NCBI GenBank assembly: GCA_022778785.1
Contig: JALFSO010000102.1
Coordinates: forward strand, 1-64,000
DNA from: Dysosmobacter sp.
GTDB taxonomy: Bacteria; Bacillota; Clostridia; Oscillospirales; Oscillospiraceae
Reading direction: 5' to 3'
DNA length: 64,000 bases
Shown: piece after piece, positions 33,600 through 41,818 of the stretch
Numbering within the stretch: the stretch's first letter is position 1
How the letters are laid out: the number at the start of each line of letters is the position of its first letter
Made by a program: the position numbers and the translations under genes
The notes under the pieces: generated by a model
What the model saw: only the letters and a program-made list of their open reading frames with translations
Told to the model about the DNA's origin: nothing
Databases searched by the model: none

Positions 33600-34170
33600 A
33601 AGGAAGCGCCAAAAACGCCCCCGCCCGCTGCTCCCGCGCCGCAGCGCATCGGCTTCGCCCTCCGGGCGAAGCCAGGGAAAGGGGGCCAGGGGGAAACCGT
33701 GGGTTTCCCCCGGTTCTTTCGCCCATCAGGCGAAAGAAGGAGGGAGGGGCCAGGGAACCGTAGGTTCCCGCAGCTTGTCGAAAAACCCTGCCTGAAGGAA
33801 AAGAGTCCTTTTTTGCAGGGGGAGTACGAGGGGGCGGGAGCCCCCTCGTATTGGATCGAATGCCTGCAAAAAGCCTGTGTCAGCAGGCGTTTGCGCCGCG
33901 CAGCGGCAGCTTTTCGGCCCGATGCGCGGGCAGAAAAGCGAGGTATTGTGAAGGCTGTTGAAAAAGTCCAATGGACTTTTTCGACAGCCTGAGGGAACCG
34001 TAGGTTCCCGGTTCTTTTGCCCTTCGGGCAAAAGATCCGGCCGTAATCATTTTTCCGGCGGCGTGTACGTCGGAAAAATACCGAGACCTCAGCCGCCGGG
34101 GGCGGCGGCACCAGTGACCGACGTCACTGGTGGTGGGGGTTCCTCAAGGGGGAGCCTGCTCCCCCTTGAA
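33600..34170 (-). repeat. hairpin-rich interspersed repeat, copy B, compound (between rel and dtd)
   Basis: The modules found in copies A and C are present directly after the rel stop: hairpin 34144-34169, dyad 34109-34132, GC palindrome near 34091-34108, the identical 40-nt core 34045-34084, and a TTTTGCCCTTCGGGCAAAA hairpin (34015-34033). Beyond that, the hairpin GGGAACCGTAGGTTCCC occurs twice (near 33753 and 33993), with about 240 bp between them that includes other large dyads (for example GGCTGTTGAAAAAGTCC with its complement, 33952-33989). This looks like one element inserted in or joined to another. No gene is seen in the 606-bp gap. Confidence 0.85.
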
Positions 34171-36408
34171 TTATCCGGCTGGCCGCATGACCTTCAGCAC
34201 GCCGGAGACCTGATTCAGCTTGTTCATGATCTCCTTGAGATGCTTGCCGTTGATGACGTTCATCTCGATGTGGAACATGGCGAAGTTGTCCTCCGTGCTG
34301 CGGGACTGGATGCCCAGCACAAAGGCGTTGGACACGGACAGGGCGGCGGAGATGTCCAGCAGGAGGTTCCGCCGGTCCTTACACACCAGCTCCACGGAGG
34401 TATGATATTTCTCGTTGACATCGGTGCCCCAGGAGACCTTGATCCACCGGCCCTTCTGGTCCGGGGCGTTCCGGCGCTCTGGACTGGCGTTGGGGCAGTC
34501 CGCCCGGTGGACGGACACGCCGTAGCCCCGGGTGATGAAGCCCACGATCTCGTCGCCGGGCACCGGGGTGCAGCACTTGGAGAACTTCACCAGACAGTTG
34601 TCCAGCCCCTCCACGATGATGCCCTGCTCGCTCTTGACCTTCTTGGGGCCGGGGGCCGCCGGCTTCTCCTCCGCCGGCTTCTCCTCCGCGGCGGCGGCCA
34701 GGGCGGCCTTCTCCGCCTGCTGCTTGGCCACCCGGTTCAGCTCGCCCTGCATCCGGCTGACGGCCTTCTGGGCGGTGAAGCCGCCGTAGCCGATGGCCGC
34801 GTACAGATCGTCCAGCGAGCCGTAGGACACCCGCTTCAGCAGGTTGGGCAGCACCGCCGGGTCCAGCACGTCCTTCATAGGGATGCCGCAGTGCTTCAGT
34901 TCCGCCTCCATGGCGGCCCGGCCGTTTACAATGTTTTCCTCCCGCTTCTCCTTCTTGAACCACTGGCGGATCTTGCTGCGGGCCTCGCTGGACTTGGCGA
35001 TCTTCAGCCAGTCCCGGCTGGGGCCCTTAGAGGCCTTGGAGGTGATGATCTCCACGATGTCGCCGTTGCTGAGGGTGGAGTCCAGGGTGACGATGCGTCC
35101 GTTGACCTTGGCGCCCACCATGCGGTTGCCCACGGCGGAGTGGATGGCGTAGGCGAAGTCGATGGGCGTGGCCCCGGCGGGCAGGTTCTGCACGTCGCCG
35201 TTGGGGGTGAACACAAAGACCTCGTCGGAGAACATGTCGATCTTCAGGGAGTGGATATACTCCTCGGCGTCAGTGCCCTCTTGGTTCTCCAGCAGACGGC
35301 GGACCCACTCGTAGCGGCCCTCCGTGCCGGAACCCACGCCGCCCTGCTTGTACTTCCAGTGGGCGGCCACGCCGTATTCGGCGATCTCGTGCATCTCCCG
35401 GGTGCGGATCTGCACCTCGAAGGGAATGCCGTCGGTGCCCATGACGGTGGTGTGCAGGGACTGGTAGCCGTTGGGCTTGGGGGTACCGATATAGTCCTTG
35501 AACCGGCCCAGAATGGGCTTGTAGATGTCGTGGATGACGCCCAGAACGTTGTAGCAGTCTCCCACGTTCTCCACGATGACCCGGAAGGCGAACAGGTCGA
35601 ATATCTCGTCCAGGGACTTGTTCTGGTTGAACATCTTCCGGTAGATGGAGTAGGGGTGCTTCATGCGGCCGTAGACCACGTGCCGGATCTTCAGCTCCGT
35701 CAGCCGCTGGTCGATCTGGTCCTGGGTCTTCTTCATGAAGGCGTCGTATTCCTTCTGCTTGACGGACAGCTTGGAGACGATCTCGTCGAAGCCCACGGGG
35801 TCCAGATATTTCAGGGACAGGTCCTCCAGCTCCCACTTCATCCGCTGCATGCCCAGCCGGTGGGCGATGGGGGCGTAGATCTCCATGGTCTCCAGGGACT
35901 TCTGCTTCTGCTTGGCGGGAGACTGGTACTCCATGGTCCGCATATTGTGGAGCCGGTCGGAGATCTTGATGAGGATGACCCGGATGTCCTTGGACATGGC
36001 GATGAGCATCTTCCGCAGATTCTCCATCTGCTCGTCTTCCTTGGTGGCGTACTGGATGCGGGTCAGCTTGCTGACGCCCTCCACCAGCTCCGCCACCGTG
36101 GGGGAGAACAGCTTGGCGATCTCGTCATGGGTGGCGTCGGTGTCCTCGATGCAGTCGTGGAGCAGGGCGGCCTCGATGGACTCGCTGTCCAGCTTCAGCT
36201 CCTCCGCCACGATCTGGGCCACGGCCAGCGGATGGATGATATAGGGCTCGCCGCTCTTGCGGCGCTGGTTCCGGTGGGCGTTCTCCGCGTACTCGAAGGC
36301 CGCCCGGATCTGGCCCAGATCCGCTGAGGGATTGTAGTCCCGAACGGTGGCCTCCAGCTTGTCGTACTCGTTTCGGATCTGCTCGGTAGTCGTGATCATC
36401 ATGCTCAT
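34171..36408 (-). CDS. rel: bifunctional (p)ppGpp synthetase/hydrolase (Rel)
   Basis: About 745 residues. The order is an HD hydrolase domain with intact LLHDCIEDT near residue 78, a synthetase domain (GRFKDYIGTPKPNGYQSLHT, EIAEYGVAAHWKYK), TGS (DEVFVFTPNGDVQNLPAGAT), a zinc-finger/helical region (KCCTPVPGDEIVGFITRG) and a C-terminal ACT domain. The RFKD motif is the form seen in bifunctional enzymes. ATG 36408 is chosen because GAGG lies 5 bases before it; a GTG at 36414 is possible. It starts within 8 bp of the recJ stop; the apt gene often found between them is missing. Confidence 0.95.
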   Translation of the reverse strand: MSMMITTTEQIRNEYDKLEATVRDYNPSADLGQIRAAFEYAENAHRNQRRKSGEPYIIHPLAVAQIVAEELKLDSESIEAALLHDCIEDTDATHDEIAKLFSPTVAELVEGVSKLTRIQYATKEDEQMENLRKMLIAMSKDIRVILIKISDRLHNMRTMEYQSPAKQKQKSLETMEIYAPIAHRLGMQRMKWELEDLSLKYLDPVGFDEIVSKLSVKQKEYDAFMKKTQDQIDQRLTELKIRHVVYGRMKHPYSIYRKMFNQNKSLDEIFDLFAFRVIVENVGDCYNVLGVIHDIYKPILGRFKDYIGTPKPNGYQSLHTTVMGTDGIPFEVQIRTREMHEIAEYGVAAHWKYKQGGVGSGTEGRYEWVRRLLENQEGTDAEEYIHSLKIDMFSDEVFVFTPNGDVQNLPAGATPIDFAYAIHSAVGNRMVGAKVNGRIVTLDSTLSNGDIVEIITSKASKGPSRDWLKIAKSSEARSKIRQWFKKEKREENIVNGRAAMEAELKHCGIPMKDVLDPAVLPNLLKRVSYGSLDDLYAAIGYGGFTAQKAVSRMQGELNRVAKQQAEKAALAAAAEEKPAEEKPAAPGPKKVKSEQGIIVEGLDNCLVKFSKCCTPVPGDEIVGFITRGYGVSVHRADCPNASPERRNAPDQKGRWIKVSWGTDVNEKYHTSVELVCKDRRNLLLDISAALSVSNAFVLGIQSRSTEDNFAMFHIEMNVINGKHLKEIMNKLNQVSGVLKVMRPAG

Positions 36409-36415
36409 GCTCACC

Positions 36416-38509
36416 TCAATTCTTCCTTGGAACGGGATCGTCCAGCCGCTCCAAATAGGGGCAGGCGGCCAGATTCACCTTTCCATGGGCGGGGATCAGA
36501 CGCAGACGCAGGCGTCCGGCGTCGTGGTCCATGTCCAGAAGGCCCCGCTCTGTAAACACCTCCAGCGCCAGAACGGCCCGGAGGAAGCTCTCGTTTCCGC
36601 CTGCCGCGGCAGCCAGCCGCCGCAGGAAAGGCAGCTCCGCGTCCTCCAGCTGGCTCTGACGGAGCTGATGGAGCTGCCGTTCCAGCAGCGTCCAGTAAGT
36701 TCCGAACTGTTCCCGGCTGGTCCGCAGCCGGGACCGCTCCTGGGGCGTGAGCCGCTCGCCTTCACAGCACCGGCGGCACAGATCCAGGTCCGCCGCCTCA
36801 TGGCGGCTGGGGGTCAGGGAGGGCCGCAGGTCGATGAGCTGCAATTGCAGCGTGGTGGTGCCTCGGAAGGTGTTGGCCTGGAGATAGAAGGCGGCGTCCA
36901 CCCGTCCCCCGGCGGTGAGGCCCAGCTCCTCCGCCGTGACGGAGAAGAAGATGGCGTCGAACCGGCAGGTGCCCTTGCTGAGCCGCAGCTTCAGATGCCG
37001 CCCCTGTCCCACGGTCTGGACCGCGTCCACCGTGGCGCCCAGCAGGGCGAACACCGGCCGGGGATTGCCGGAGCCATAGGGCTCCAGCCGGGACAGCTCC
37101 TCCACCTCGTTCAGCGTCACGCCGGCGGGGCAGCCGATGGCGGCGTCGATGTCCAGGGAGGACACCGGCAGCGCCCCGTCCATGGAGGAGCGGACGAACC
37201 GGTTCATCCGCGCCCGGAAGGCGCTGATATTCTCCTCCCGGATGGTGAAGCCCGCCGCCAACTCATGGCCGCCGAATCCGTCCAGCAGGTCGGCGCAGCT
37301 CTCCAGCGCCGCATAGAGGTTGAAGCCGCCGTAGGACCGGCAGGAGCCCTTGCCCGTGCCGTCCTTCAGATGGATCATGAAACTGGGACAGGAGTATTTC
37401 TCGCTGAGCCGGGAGGCCACGATGCCCACCACGCCCTGATGCCAGTTCTCGCTGGCCAGGACCAGGGCGCTGCGGGACTCCTCCGGCAGCTTTTCGATCT
37501 GGGCCACGGCGTCGGAGCAGATCGTCTGCTCCACCGTCTGCCGCTCCCGGTTCAGGTCGCACAGCTGACGGGCCAGCCGCTCCGCCTCCTCAGGGTCGCC
37601 GGTCTCCAGCAGCTCCGCCGCCAGATCCGCCTCGCCCATACGCCCGGCGGCGTTGATCCGGGGCGCCAGCACGAAGCCGATCTGGATGGATGTGACGGGC
37701 TTGCCCAGCAGCCCCGCCTCCTTCAGCAAGGCGTGGACGCCCACGAAATCCGTGTGGGGCAGGGCCTCCAGGCCCCGGGAGACGATGACCCGGTTCTCGC
37801 CGTCCATCAGCATGACGTCGGCGATGGTGCCGATGGCCGTCAGGGAGCAGTAGCGGTTGAACAGGGCGTCCGCCCGGCTCTCGCCCCCCAGGGCCAGCAC
37901 CAGCTTCAGCGCCACGCCCACGCCCGCCAGATGGGGGAAGGGATACGTGCAGTCCTCCCGGCGGGGGTCCACCACCGCCACGGCGTTGGGCAGCGGTGCC
38001 TTGCACTCATGGTGGTCTGTCACCACCACATCCAGCCCCAGGGAGTTGGCGTAGTCCACCTCCTCGTTTCCGGTGACGCCGCAGTCCACGGTGACCATCA
38101 GGGTAGCCCCCTGGTCCCGGAGGGCGCGGATGGCGTCCCGGCTGAGACCGTAGCCGTCCTCGATGCGCCGGGGGATATACCGCAGGCACCGGACGCCGCA
38201 GCGCTTCAGGTAGTCTGTCAGCACCACCGTGGCGGTGATGCCGTCCACGTCGTAGTCGCCGAACACGGCGATGGTCTCCCGGTCCGCGATGGCCCGCTGG
38301 ATCCGGGCCACCGCCTTGTCCATGTCCCGCATCAGCAGGGGCGACAGCGTCAGCTTCCGCTCCCGGTCCAGAAACACCGCCGCCTGTTCCGGCGTGGTGA
38401 CGCCCCGGGACGCCAGCACGGTGCTCAGCAGATAGGGGTATCCGGCGGAGCGCAGCAGGTCCACGTCCTGCTGCTTCGGCTCGCCGATCTTCCATTTCTC
38501 ATACTTCAA
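36416..38509 (-). CDS. recJ: single-stranded-DNA-specific exonuclease RecJ
   Basis: The 697-residue protein has the DHH-family motifs FGDYDVDGITAT near residue 85, VVTDHHECK near 160 and the DHHA1 region GGHELAAGF near 405. It degrades single-stranded DNA 5' to 3' in recombination and mismatch repair. It heads the leftward block and reads into rel. A minus-strand promoter, TTTACC (38633-38628), 17 bp, TATAAT (38610-38605), lies about 100 bp upstream. Confidence 0.94.
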   Translation of the reverse strand: MKYEKWKIGEPKQQDVDLLRSAGYPYLLSTVLASRGVTTPEQAAVFLDRERKLTLSPLLMRDMDKAVARIQRAIADRETIAVFGDYDVDGITATVVLTDYLKRCGVRCLRYIPRRIEDGYGLSRDAIRALRDQGATLMVTVDCGVTGNEEVDYANSLGLDVVVTDHHECKAPLPNAVAVVDPRREDCTYPFPHLAGVGVALKLVLALGGESRADALFNRYCSLTAIGTIADVMLMDGENRVIVSRGLEALPHTDFVGVHALLKEAGLLGKPVTSIQIGFVLAPRINAAGRMGEADLAAELLETGDPEEAERLARQLCDLNRERQTVEQTICSDAVAQIEKLPEESRSALVLASENWHQGVVGIVASRLSEKYSCPSFMIHLKDGTGKGSCRSYGGFNLYAALESCADLLDGFGGHELAAGFTIREENISAFRARMNRFVRSSMDGALPVSSLDIDAAIGCPAGVTLNEVEELSRLEPYGSGNPRPVFALLGATVDAVQTVGQGRHLKLRLSKGTCRFDAIFFSVTAEELGLTAGGRVDAAFYLQANTFRGTTTLQLQLIDLRPSLTPSRHEAADLDLCRRCCEGERLTPQERSRLRTSREQFGTYWTLLERQLHQLRQSQLEDAELPFLRRLAAAAGGNESFLRAVLALEVFTERGLLDMDHDAGRLRLRLIPAHGKVNLAACPYLERLDDPVPRKN

Positions 38510-38604
38510 AGGAGTTTCCTCCTCTCTCGCTCCTGTCCGGACGGGGTACAGCGGCCTGCCGCCTCCATCCGCCCGGCAGAAAAAAACTCCACGATAACTT
38601 TTTA

Positions 38605-38633
38605 ATTATAGCAAACTTCCCGGCAAAGGTAAA
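38605..38633 (-). promoter_or_regulatory. recJ promoter
   Basis: On the minus strand TTTACC, 17 bp and TATAAT are visible about 100 bp upstream of the recJ start. This is the likely main promoter of the recJ-rel block. Confidence 0.65.
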
Positions 38634-38810
38634 GAAATTTCTGCTTTTTCAGGGTACGGACGGTGCCGGGACGCCTGGTCGGGAACATCTTTCGCCCGGG
38701 TCCGGAAAAAGATTTAAAACTTTTGTAACAAATGGGGCTGTCTTCGTTAACAAACCTTCTGTATCTTAATACTTGCAAGAGGCAAAACTTCTTTTTCATC
38801 CAATCTTCCG

Positions 38811-38855
38811 CAGACAGGACCAGCCGGACCGGCTGGTCCTGTCTGTCTCTTTTTC
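38811..38855 (+). terminator. strong orphan terminator upstream of the fabG-like gene
   Basis: A 17-bp arm dyad (CAGACAGGACCAGCCGG and its complement) is followed by TCTCTTTTT on the plus strand. No plus-strand gene precedes it; the 178 bases from 38634 to 38810 are AT-rich and lack a coding frame. It may end a small RNA. Confidence 0.6.
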
Positions 38856-38935
38856 CGTTGGAGTGGCGCCGGAGGCGGAGGCGTGGTATAATGATCGGGA
38901 AAACTCATCAGAATGCAGAGAAGGAGGCGGCGCGA

Positions 38936-39673
38936 ATGGCAAAGGTGGCGCTGGTGACGGGGGCGGCCCGGGGGATCGGCCGGGCCGTGGCGGAGGCTCT
39001 GGCCCGGGAGGGCTGTGACGTCTGCATCAACTATATTCAGCATGAGGCAGAGGCCCGGTCCGCGGCGGAGACGCTGACGGCCATGGGCCGCCGGTGTCTG
39101 GTGGTTCAGGCGGACGTGGCGGACCCGGCGACCTGCGAGGCCATGGTCCGGGAGACGGAGGCGGCGCTGGGACCGGTGGACATTCTGGTGAACAACGCCG
39201 GCATCTCCTACGCCGGACTGTTTCAGGATATGACCGACGATGACTGGGACCGGTGTCTGGCGGTGAACCTCACCGGCGCCCGGAACATGGCCCGGGCGGT
39301 GCTGCCCCACATGCTCCACGAAAAGGCCGGGGCCATCGTCAACATCTCCTCCATCTGGGGACTGCGGGGCGCCTCCTGCGAGGTGGGCTACGCCTGTTCC
39401 AAGGCGGGCATCGTGGCTCTGACCCGGTCCCTGGCGCTGGAGCTGGCTCCCTCCCACATCCGGGTCAACGCTGTGGCCCCCGGCTGCATCGACACCGACA
39501 TGGTGCGGGTGCTGGATCGGGACACCGTCGACAGTCTCATTGAGGAGACGCCCCTGGGCCGGCTGGGCCGTCCGGAGGACATCGCCCAGGCCGTGGTCTT
39601 TCTGGCGTCGGAGAAGGCGTCCTTCATCACCGGCCAGGTGCTGGCGGTGGACGGCGGCTTCGCCACGGTGTAA
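38936..39673 (+). CDS. 3-oxoacyl-ACP reductase-like short-chain dehydrogenase
   Basis: About 245 residues of the classical SDR fold: TGAARGIGRA near residue 8, NNAGISYAG near 90, NISSIWG near 140, the catalytic YACSKAG (YxxxK) near 155 and the C-terminal FITGQVLAVDGG. It resembles FabG, which reduces 3-oxoacyl-ACP with NADPH, but stands alone away from a fatty acid gene cluster, so another substrate is possible. AGGAGG lies nine bases before the ATG and a -10 TATAAT at 38887-38892. Confidence 0.88.
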   Translation: MAKVALVTGAARGIGRAVAEALAREGCDVCINYIQHEAEARSAAETLTAMGRRCLVVQADVADPATCEAMVRETEAALGPVDILVNNAGISYAGLFQDMTDDDWDRCLAVNLTGARNMARAVLPHMLHEKAGAIVNISSIWGLRGASCEVGYACSKAGIVALTRSLALELAPSHIRVNAVAPGCIDTDMVRVLDRDTVDSLIEETPLGRLGRPEDIAQAVVFLASEKASFITGQVLAVDGGFATV

Positions 39674-39706
39674 AGTCCCGTTCCTATCCCCCTTTTGGAA
39701 ACAACA

Positions 39707-39743
39707 GCGCCCTCCGCGGACAGCCATTGTCCGCGGAGGGCGC
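39707..39743. terminator. bidirectional terminator
   Basis: A perfect 16-bp stem (GCGCCCTCCGCGGACA and complement) with a 5-nt loop lies between the convergent reductase and repressor genes. Confidence 0.8.
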
Positions 39744-39755
39744 TTCTTCTGTCGT

Positions 39756-40508
39756 TTATCCTTTTCCGGGCACCGGCTGGCCCCGCATCATCACGCGGCC
39801 GAAGCACACCAGCGACCGTCCGCTGCTCTCCGGCAGCACCACGTCGGCGTCCGCCCGCTGACGGTTCAGGGAGAGCAGATACACCATGCCCAGGGGGTCC
39901 TTGTAATACTGCTTGCACACCATGGCCCCGTCCACGCAGAAGATGCCCACATCTCCCGCCTTCATGGGGTCCCGGTTCACGTACACCACGGAGCCGTCGG
40001 CGATCAGCGGCGCCATGGAGTCGCCCTGGATGCGGACGGCGAATTCCGCCCCTGCCGGCACGTCCTCCCCGGCGGGGATGAGGTCGTAGTCCTCTCCCAT
40101 CACCGGCGCGGCATAGCCCGCCGCCGCGGGGGAACAATACAGCGGGATGAGCCGTTCCTCCCGGTCCGGCCGGGCCTGCTCCATCTCGTCCCGGTAGGCA
40201 CACAGCGCCTCTGCCAGGGAGTCCAGCGTGTCCCGTCCCACGGCGGGCAGGGAGCGATAGCGCTCCAGGAGCTTCCGCTCCCGTTGGGAGTAGACGGGCT
40301 GGACGCCGTGATAGCTGTCCCGGAACAGCATGTTCGGCTCCATCTTCAGCGCGTCGAACAGCCGCAGCAGAACCGTCTCCTTGGGGAAGCTAATGTTCTT
40401 TTCGTAGTTGCTCACCGCCGAGGGCGATACCTCCAGCTGCTCCGCCAGCTCCGCCCGAGAGATCCCCAACTCCTCCCGACGGGCCTGCAAACGCTCACCG
40501 AACCGCAT
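39756..40508 (-). CDS. XRE-HTH repressor with S24 self-cleavage domain
   Basis: About 250 residues. The N-terminal helix-turn-helix (GISRAELAEQLEVSPSAVSN) is followed by a linker and an S24 peptidase domain with catalytic Ser in QGDSMAPLI near residue 160 and Lys in VCKQYY near 200; the AAAGY segment near residue 122 is a likely Ala-Gly cleavage site. The protein therefore resembles phage CI-type repressors and may be inactivated after DNA damage via RecA. GGGAGG lies nine bases before the ATG. Three matching dyads lie upstream. No other phage genes are present. Confidence 0.87.
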   Translation of the reverse strand: MRFGERLQARREELGISRAELAEQLEVSPSAVSNYEKNISFPKETVLLRLFDALKMEPNMLFRDSYHGVQPVYSQRERKLLERYRSLPAVGRDTLDSLAEALCAYRDEMEQARPDREERLIPLYCSPAAAGYAAPVMGEDYDLIPAGEDVPAGAEFAVRIQGDSMAPLIADGSVVYVNRDPMKAGDVGIFCVDGAMVCKQYYKDPLGMVYLLSLNRQRADADVVLPESSGRSLVCFGRVMMRGQPVPGKG

Positions 40509-40542
40509 CACAGACGCCTCCCTTCCTCTCACTGATGCCTTT

Positions 40543-40655
40543 ATTCTATCGGATGTCACAGGACTTGTCAATTTGTTTTTACAAGAAACTTGTAAATTTA
40601 TTCTTGACATCACAAGTTACTTGTGATATAACAGTCTTGTTCACAAGAAACTTGT
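40543..40655. promoter_or_regulatory. divergent promoters with three operators spaced 31 bp
   Basis: Leftward promoter: TTGACA (40571-40566), 17 bp, TAGAAT (40548-40543), for the repressor gene. Rightward promoter: TTGACA (40604-40609), 17 bp, TATAAC (40627-40632). Three dyads of the form ACAAG-N3-CTTGT are centred at 40587, 40618 and 40649: TTTACAAGAAACTTGTAAA, TCACAAGTTACTTGTGA and ACAAGAAACTTGT. Centres are exactly 31 bp apart. The middle one is exactly the rightward spacer. The layout resembles a lysogeny switch. Confidence 0.85.
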
Positions 40656-40727
40656 AGAATTCTTGTGTTGTTACAGAGTTTCTGTCAATTCCTGCGGCAG
40701 GCCGCTTCTGTCAGTGGAAAATAAAAA

Positions 40728-40757
40728 CGAAAGCGCTTGCTTTCGCAAGCGCTTTCG
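40728..40757 (-). terminator. terminator of the tRNA-Thr/tRNA-Tyr unit
   Basis: A 12-bp stem (CGAAAGCGCTTG / CAAGCGCTTTCG) is followed on the minus strand by TTTTTAT. Confidence 0.85.
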
Positions 40758-40759
40758 CG

Positions 40760-40844
40760 TGGTGGGGGAAGATGGATTCGAACCATCGAAGCCATAAGCA
40801 ACAGATTTACAGTCTGCCCCATTTGACCGCTCTGGAATTCCCCC
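40760..40844 (-). tRNA. tRNA-Tyr (GTA)
   Basis: An 85-nt cloverleaf with a 7-bp acceptor stem GGGGGAA/TTCCCCC, anticodon loop ACTGTAAAT giving GTA, a long variable arm as in bacterial tRNA-Tyr, a GGTTCGAATCC T-arm and encoded CCA. Confidence 0.95.
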
Positions 40845-40858
40845 ATATGAAATTATGG

Positions 40859-40934
40859 TGGAGCTGGTGGACGGATTCGAACCCCCGACCTGCTGATTAC
40901 AAATCAGCTGCTCTACCAGCTGAGCTACACCAGC
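40859..40934 (-). tRNA. tRNA-Thr (TGT)
   Basis: A 76-nt cloverleaf with acceptor GCTGGTG/CACCAGC, anticodon stem CTGAT with loop TTTGTAA (anticodon TGT), T-arm GGGGGTTCGAATCC and encoded CCA. It lies 14 bp upstream of tRNA-Tyr in the same direction. Confidence 0.95.
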
Positions 40935-41012
40935 GGACCAGCAACAGTGATATATTAGCAGAAACCTGTCTTTTTGTCAACCACATTTTTTGCTTTTTTA
41001 GGAGGAATTTTT

Positions 41013-41201
41013 TTGACGTCATTCACACCCGAAATTCACACCCGGCGGGTCCTCTGTTCCCTCTGCGGGACGGAGATCGGTCCGGGCGAATGCTGCTGGG
41101 TCATCAACGGCGCCGTCATCTGCGGCCAGTGCCTGCCGGAATACGCCCGCCAGGATTACCGGCCCTGCCGGCGCATTGTGGGAGAGGAGGAACGTCTATG
41201 A
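41013..41201 (+). CDS. small cysteine-rich (zinc-ribbon-like) protein, TTG start
   Basis: The 62-residue frame carries two pairs, CSLCG near residue 15 and CGQC near residue 37, plus ECCW between, suggesting a zinc-binding knuckle. No ATG is available; TTG at 41013 lies seven bases after AGGAGG. It overlaps the next gene by 4 nt (ATGA), so translation is coupled. I do not recognise the family. A promoter is not obvious between tRNA-Thr and this start. Confidence 0.7.
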   Translation: MTSFTPEIHTRRVLCSLCGTEIGPGECCWVINGAVICGQCLPEYARQDYRPCRRIVGEEERL

Positions 41202-41431
41202 CTTTGCTGGAGCTTTCCACTACATATCTGGACAGCGCGGACCTGCTCCGGACCCGCATCCGGGAGCTGCGGCTGGCCCAGCGGGAGGCCGTGGACCCAG
41301 AGGTTGTCCGGCAGCTGCAAAGCCGCATCAGCGCCCTGGTGCCTCTGCTGAAAGAGATGCGGGAGCTGGCGGCCCTCACCGCCCATTACTACGACAGGGG
41401 GTATCACCGCAATGAAAAATACAGCCTCTAA
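41198..41431 (+). CDS. small helical protein of unknown function
   Basis: The 77-residue protein is predicted helical and coiled (MTLLELSTTYLDSADLLRTR, later LVPLLKEMRELAALTAHYYD). GGAGAGGAGG precedes the ATG. It overlaps the upstream gene by 4 nt and the downstream sigma-like gene by 20 nt, so the three are one translational unit. No function can be assigned; it could be a partner of the sigma-like protein. Confidence 0.7.
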   Translation: MTLLELSTTYLDSADLLRTRIRELRLAQREAVDPEVVRQLQSRISALVPLLKEMRELAALTAHYYDRGYHRNEKYSL

Positions 41432-41708
41432 GAAGCGGGTCATCGACTTCAACGCCGACCTCCAGGTCTGGATGCGGGAGAACGCGGAGGACAACTCGGA
41501 ACAGCTGTCCCGGCTGAAGCGGAATCTCCGTCAGGCCCGGGAGCTGGAGCTGACGCCCCGGCAGCGGCAGGTGCTGGCCATGCACTTTGACCAGGACCTG
41601 TCCGTGACGCAGATCGCCCGGGAGCTGCACGTCAATCCCTCCACCATCACCCGGACCCTCCAGCGGGCCAAGGGACGGCTCCGCCGCTGTCTGCGCTACG
41701 GCTTCTGA
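41412..41708 (+). CDS. sigma-70 region 4-like DNA-binding protein
   Basis: The 98-residue protein ends in a region-4 type helix-turn-helix: LTPRQRQVLAMHFDQDLSVT followed by QIARELHVNPSTITRTL. It lacks regions 1-3, so it cannot be a full sigma factor; similar short proteins occur on mobile elements and in clostridial genomes. It is the last gene of the small trio. It may regulate transcription by binding -35-like DNA. Confidence 0.8.
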   Translation: MKNTASKKRVIDFNADLQVWMRENAEDNSEQLSRLKRNLRQARELELTPRQRQVLAMHFDQDLSVTQIARELHVNPSTITRTLQRAKGRLRRCLRYGF

Positions 41709-41739
41709 ATTTGTCGTGAGACAGGTGTGAAAATGCCTC

Positions 41740-41768
41740 TTGCGGTCCCGCCGGTTTCTCCGTATAAT
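41740..41768 (+). promoter_or_regulatory. promoter of the first YitT gene
   Basis: TTGCGG (41740-41745), 17 bp, TATAAT (41763-41768), followed by GGAGGG nine bases before the ATG at 41819. Confidence 0.75.
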
Positions 41769-41818
41769 CAGGGAAGAAACATCGGAAACTGAGACCGATC
41801 ACGAGGAGGGCCTGCCAT

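Noticed and set aside
33774..33781. A Spo0A box (TTGTCGAA) in repeat copy B
   Set aside because: Single copy inside a hairpin-rich repeat without a promoter beside it; likely chance.
36347..38605. A 752-codon plus-strand frame across recJ
   Set aside because: Shadow of recJ, which carries intact DHH motifs on the minus strand.
39756..41708. An intact prophage
   Set aside because: A repressor and small DNA-binding genes are present, but no integrase, replication, capsid or lysis genes are found in the flanks.
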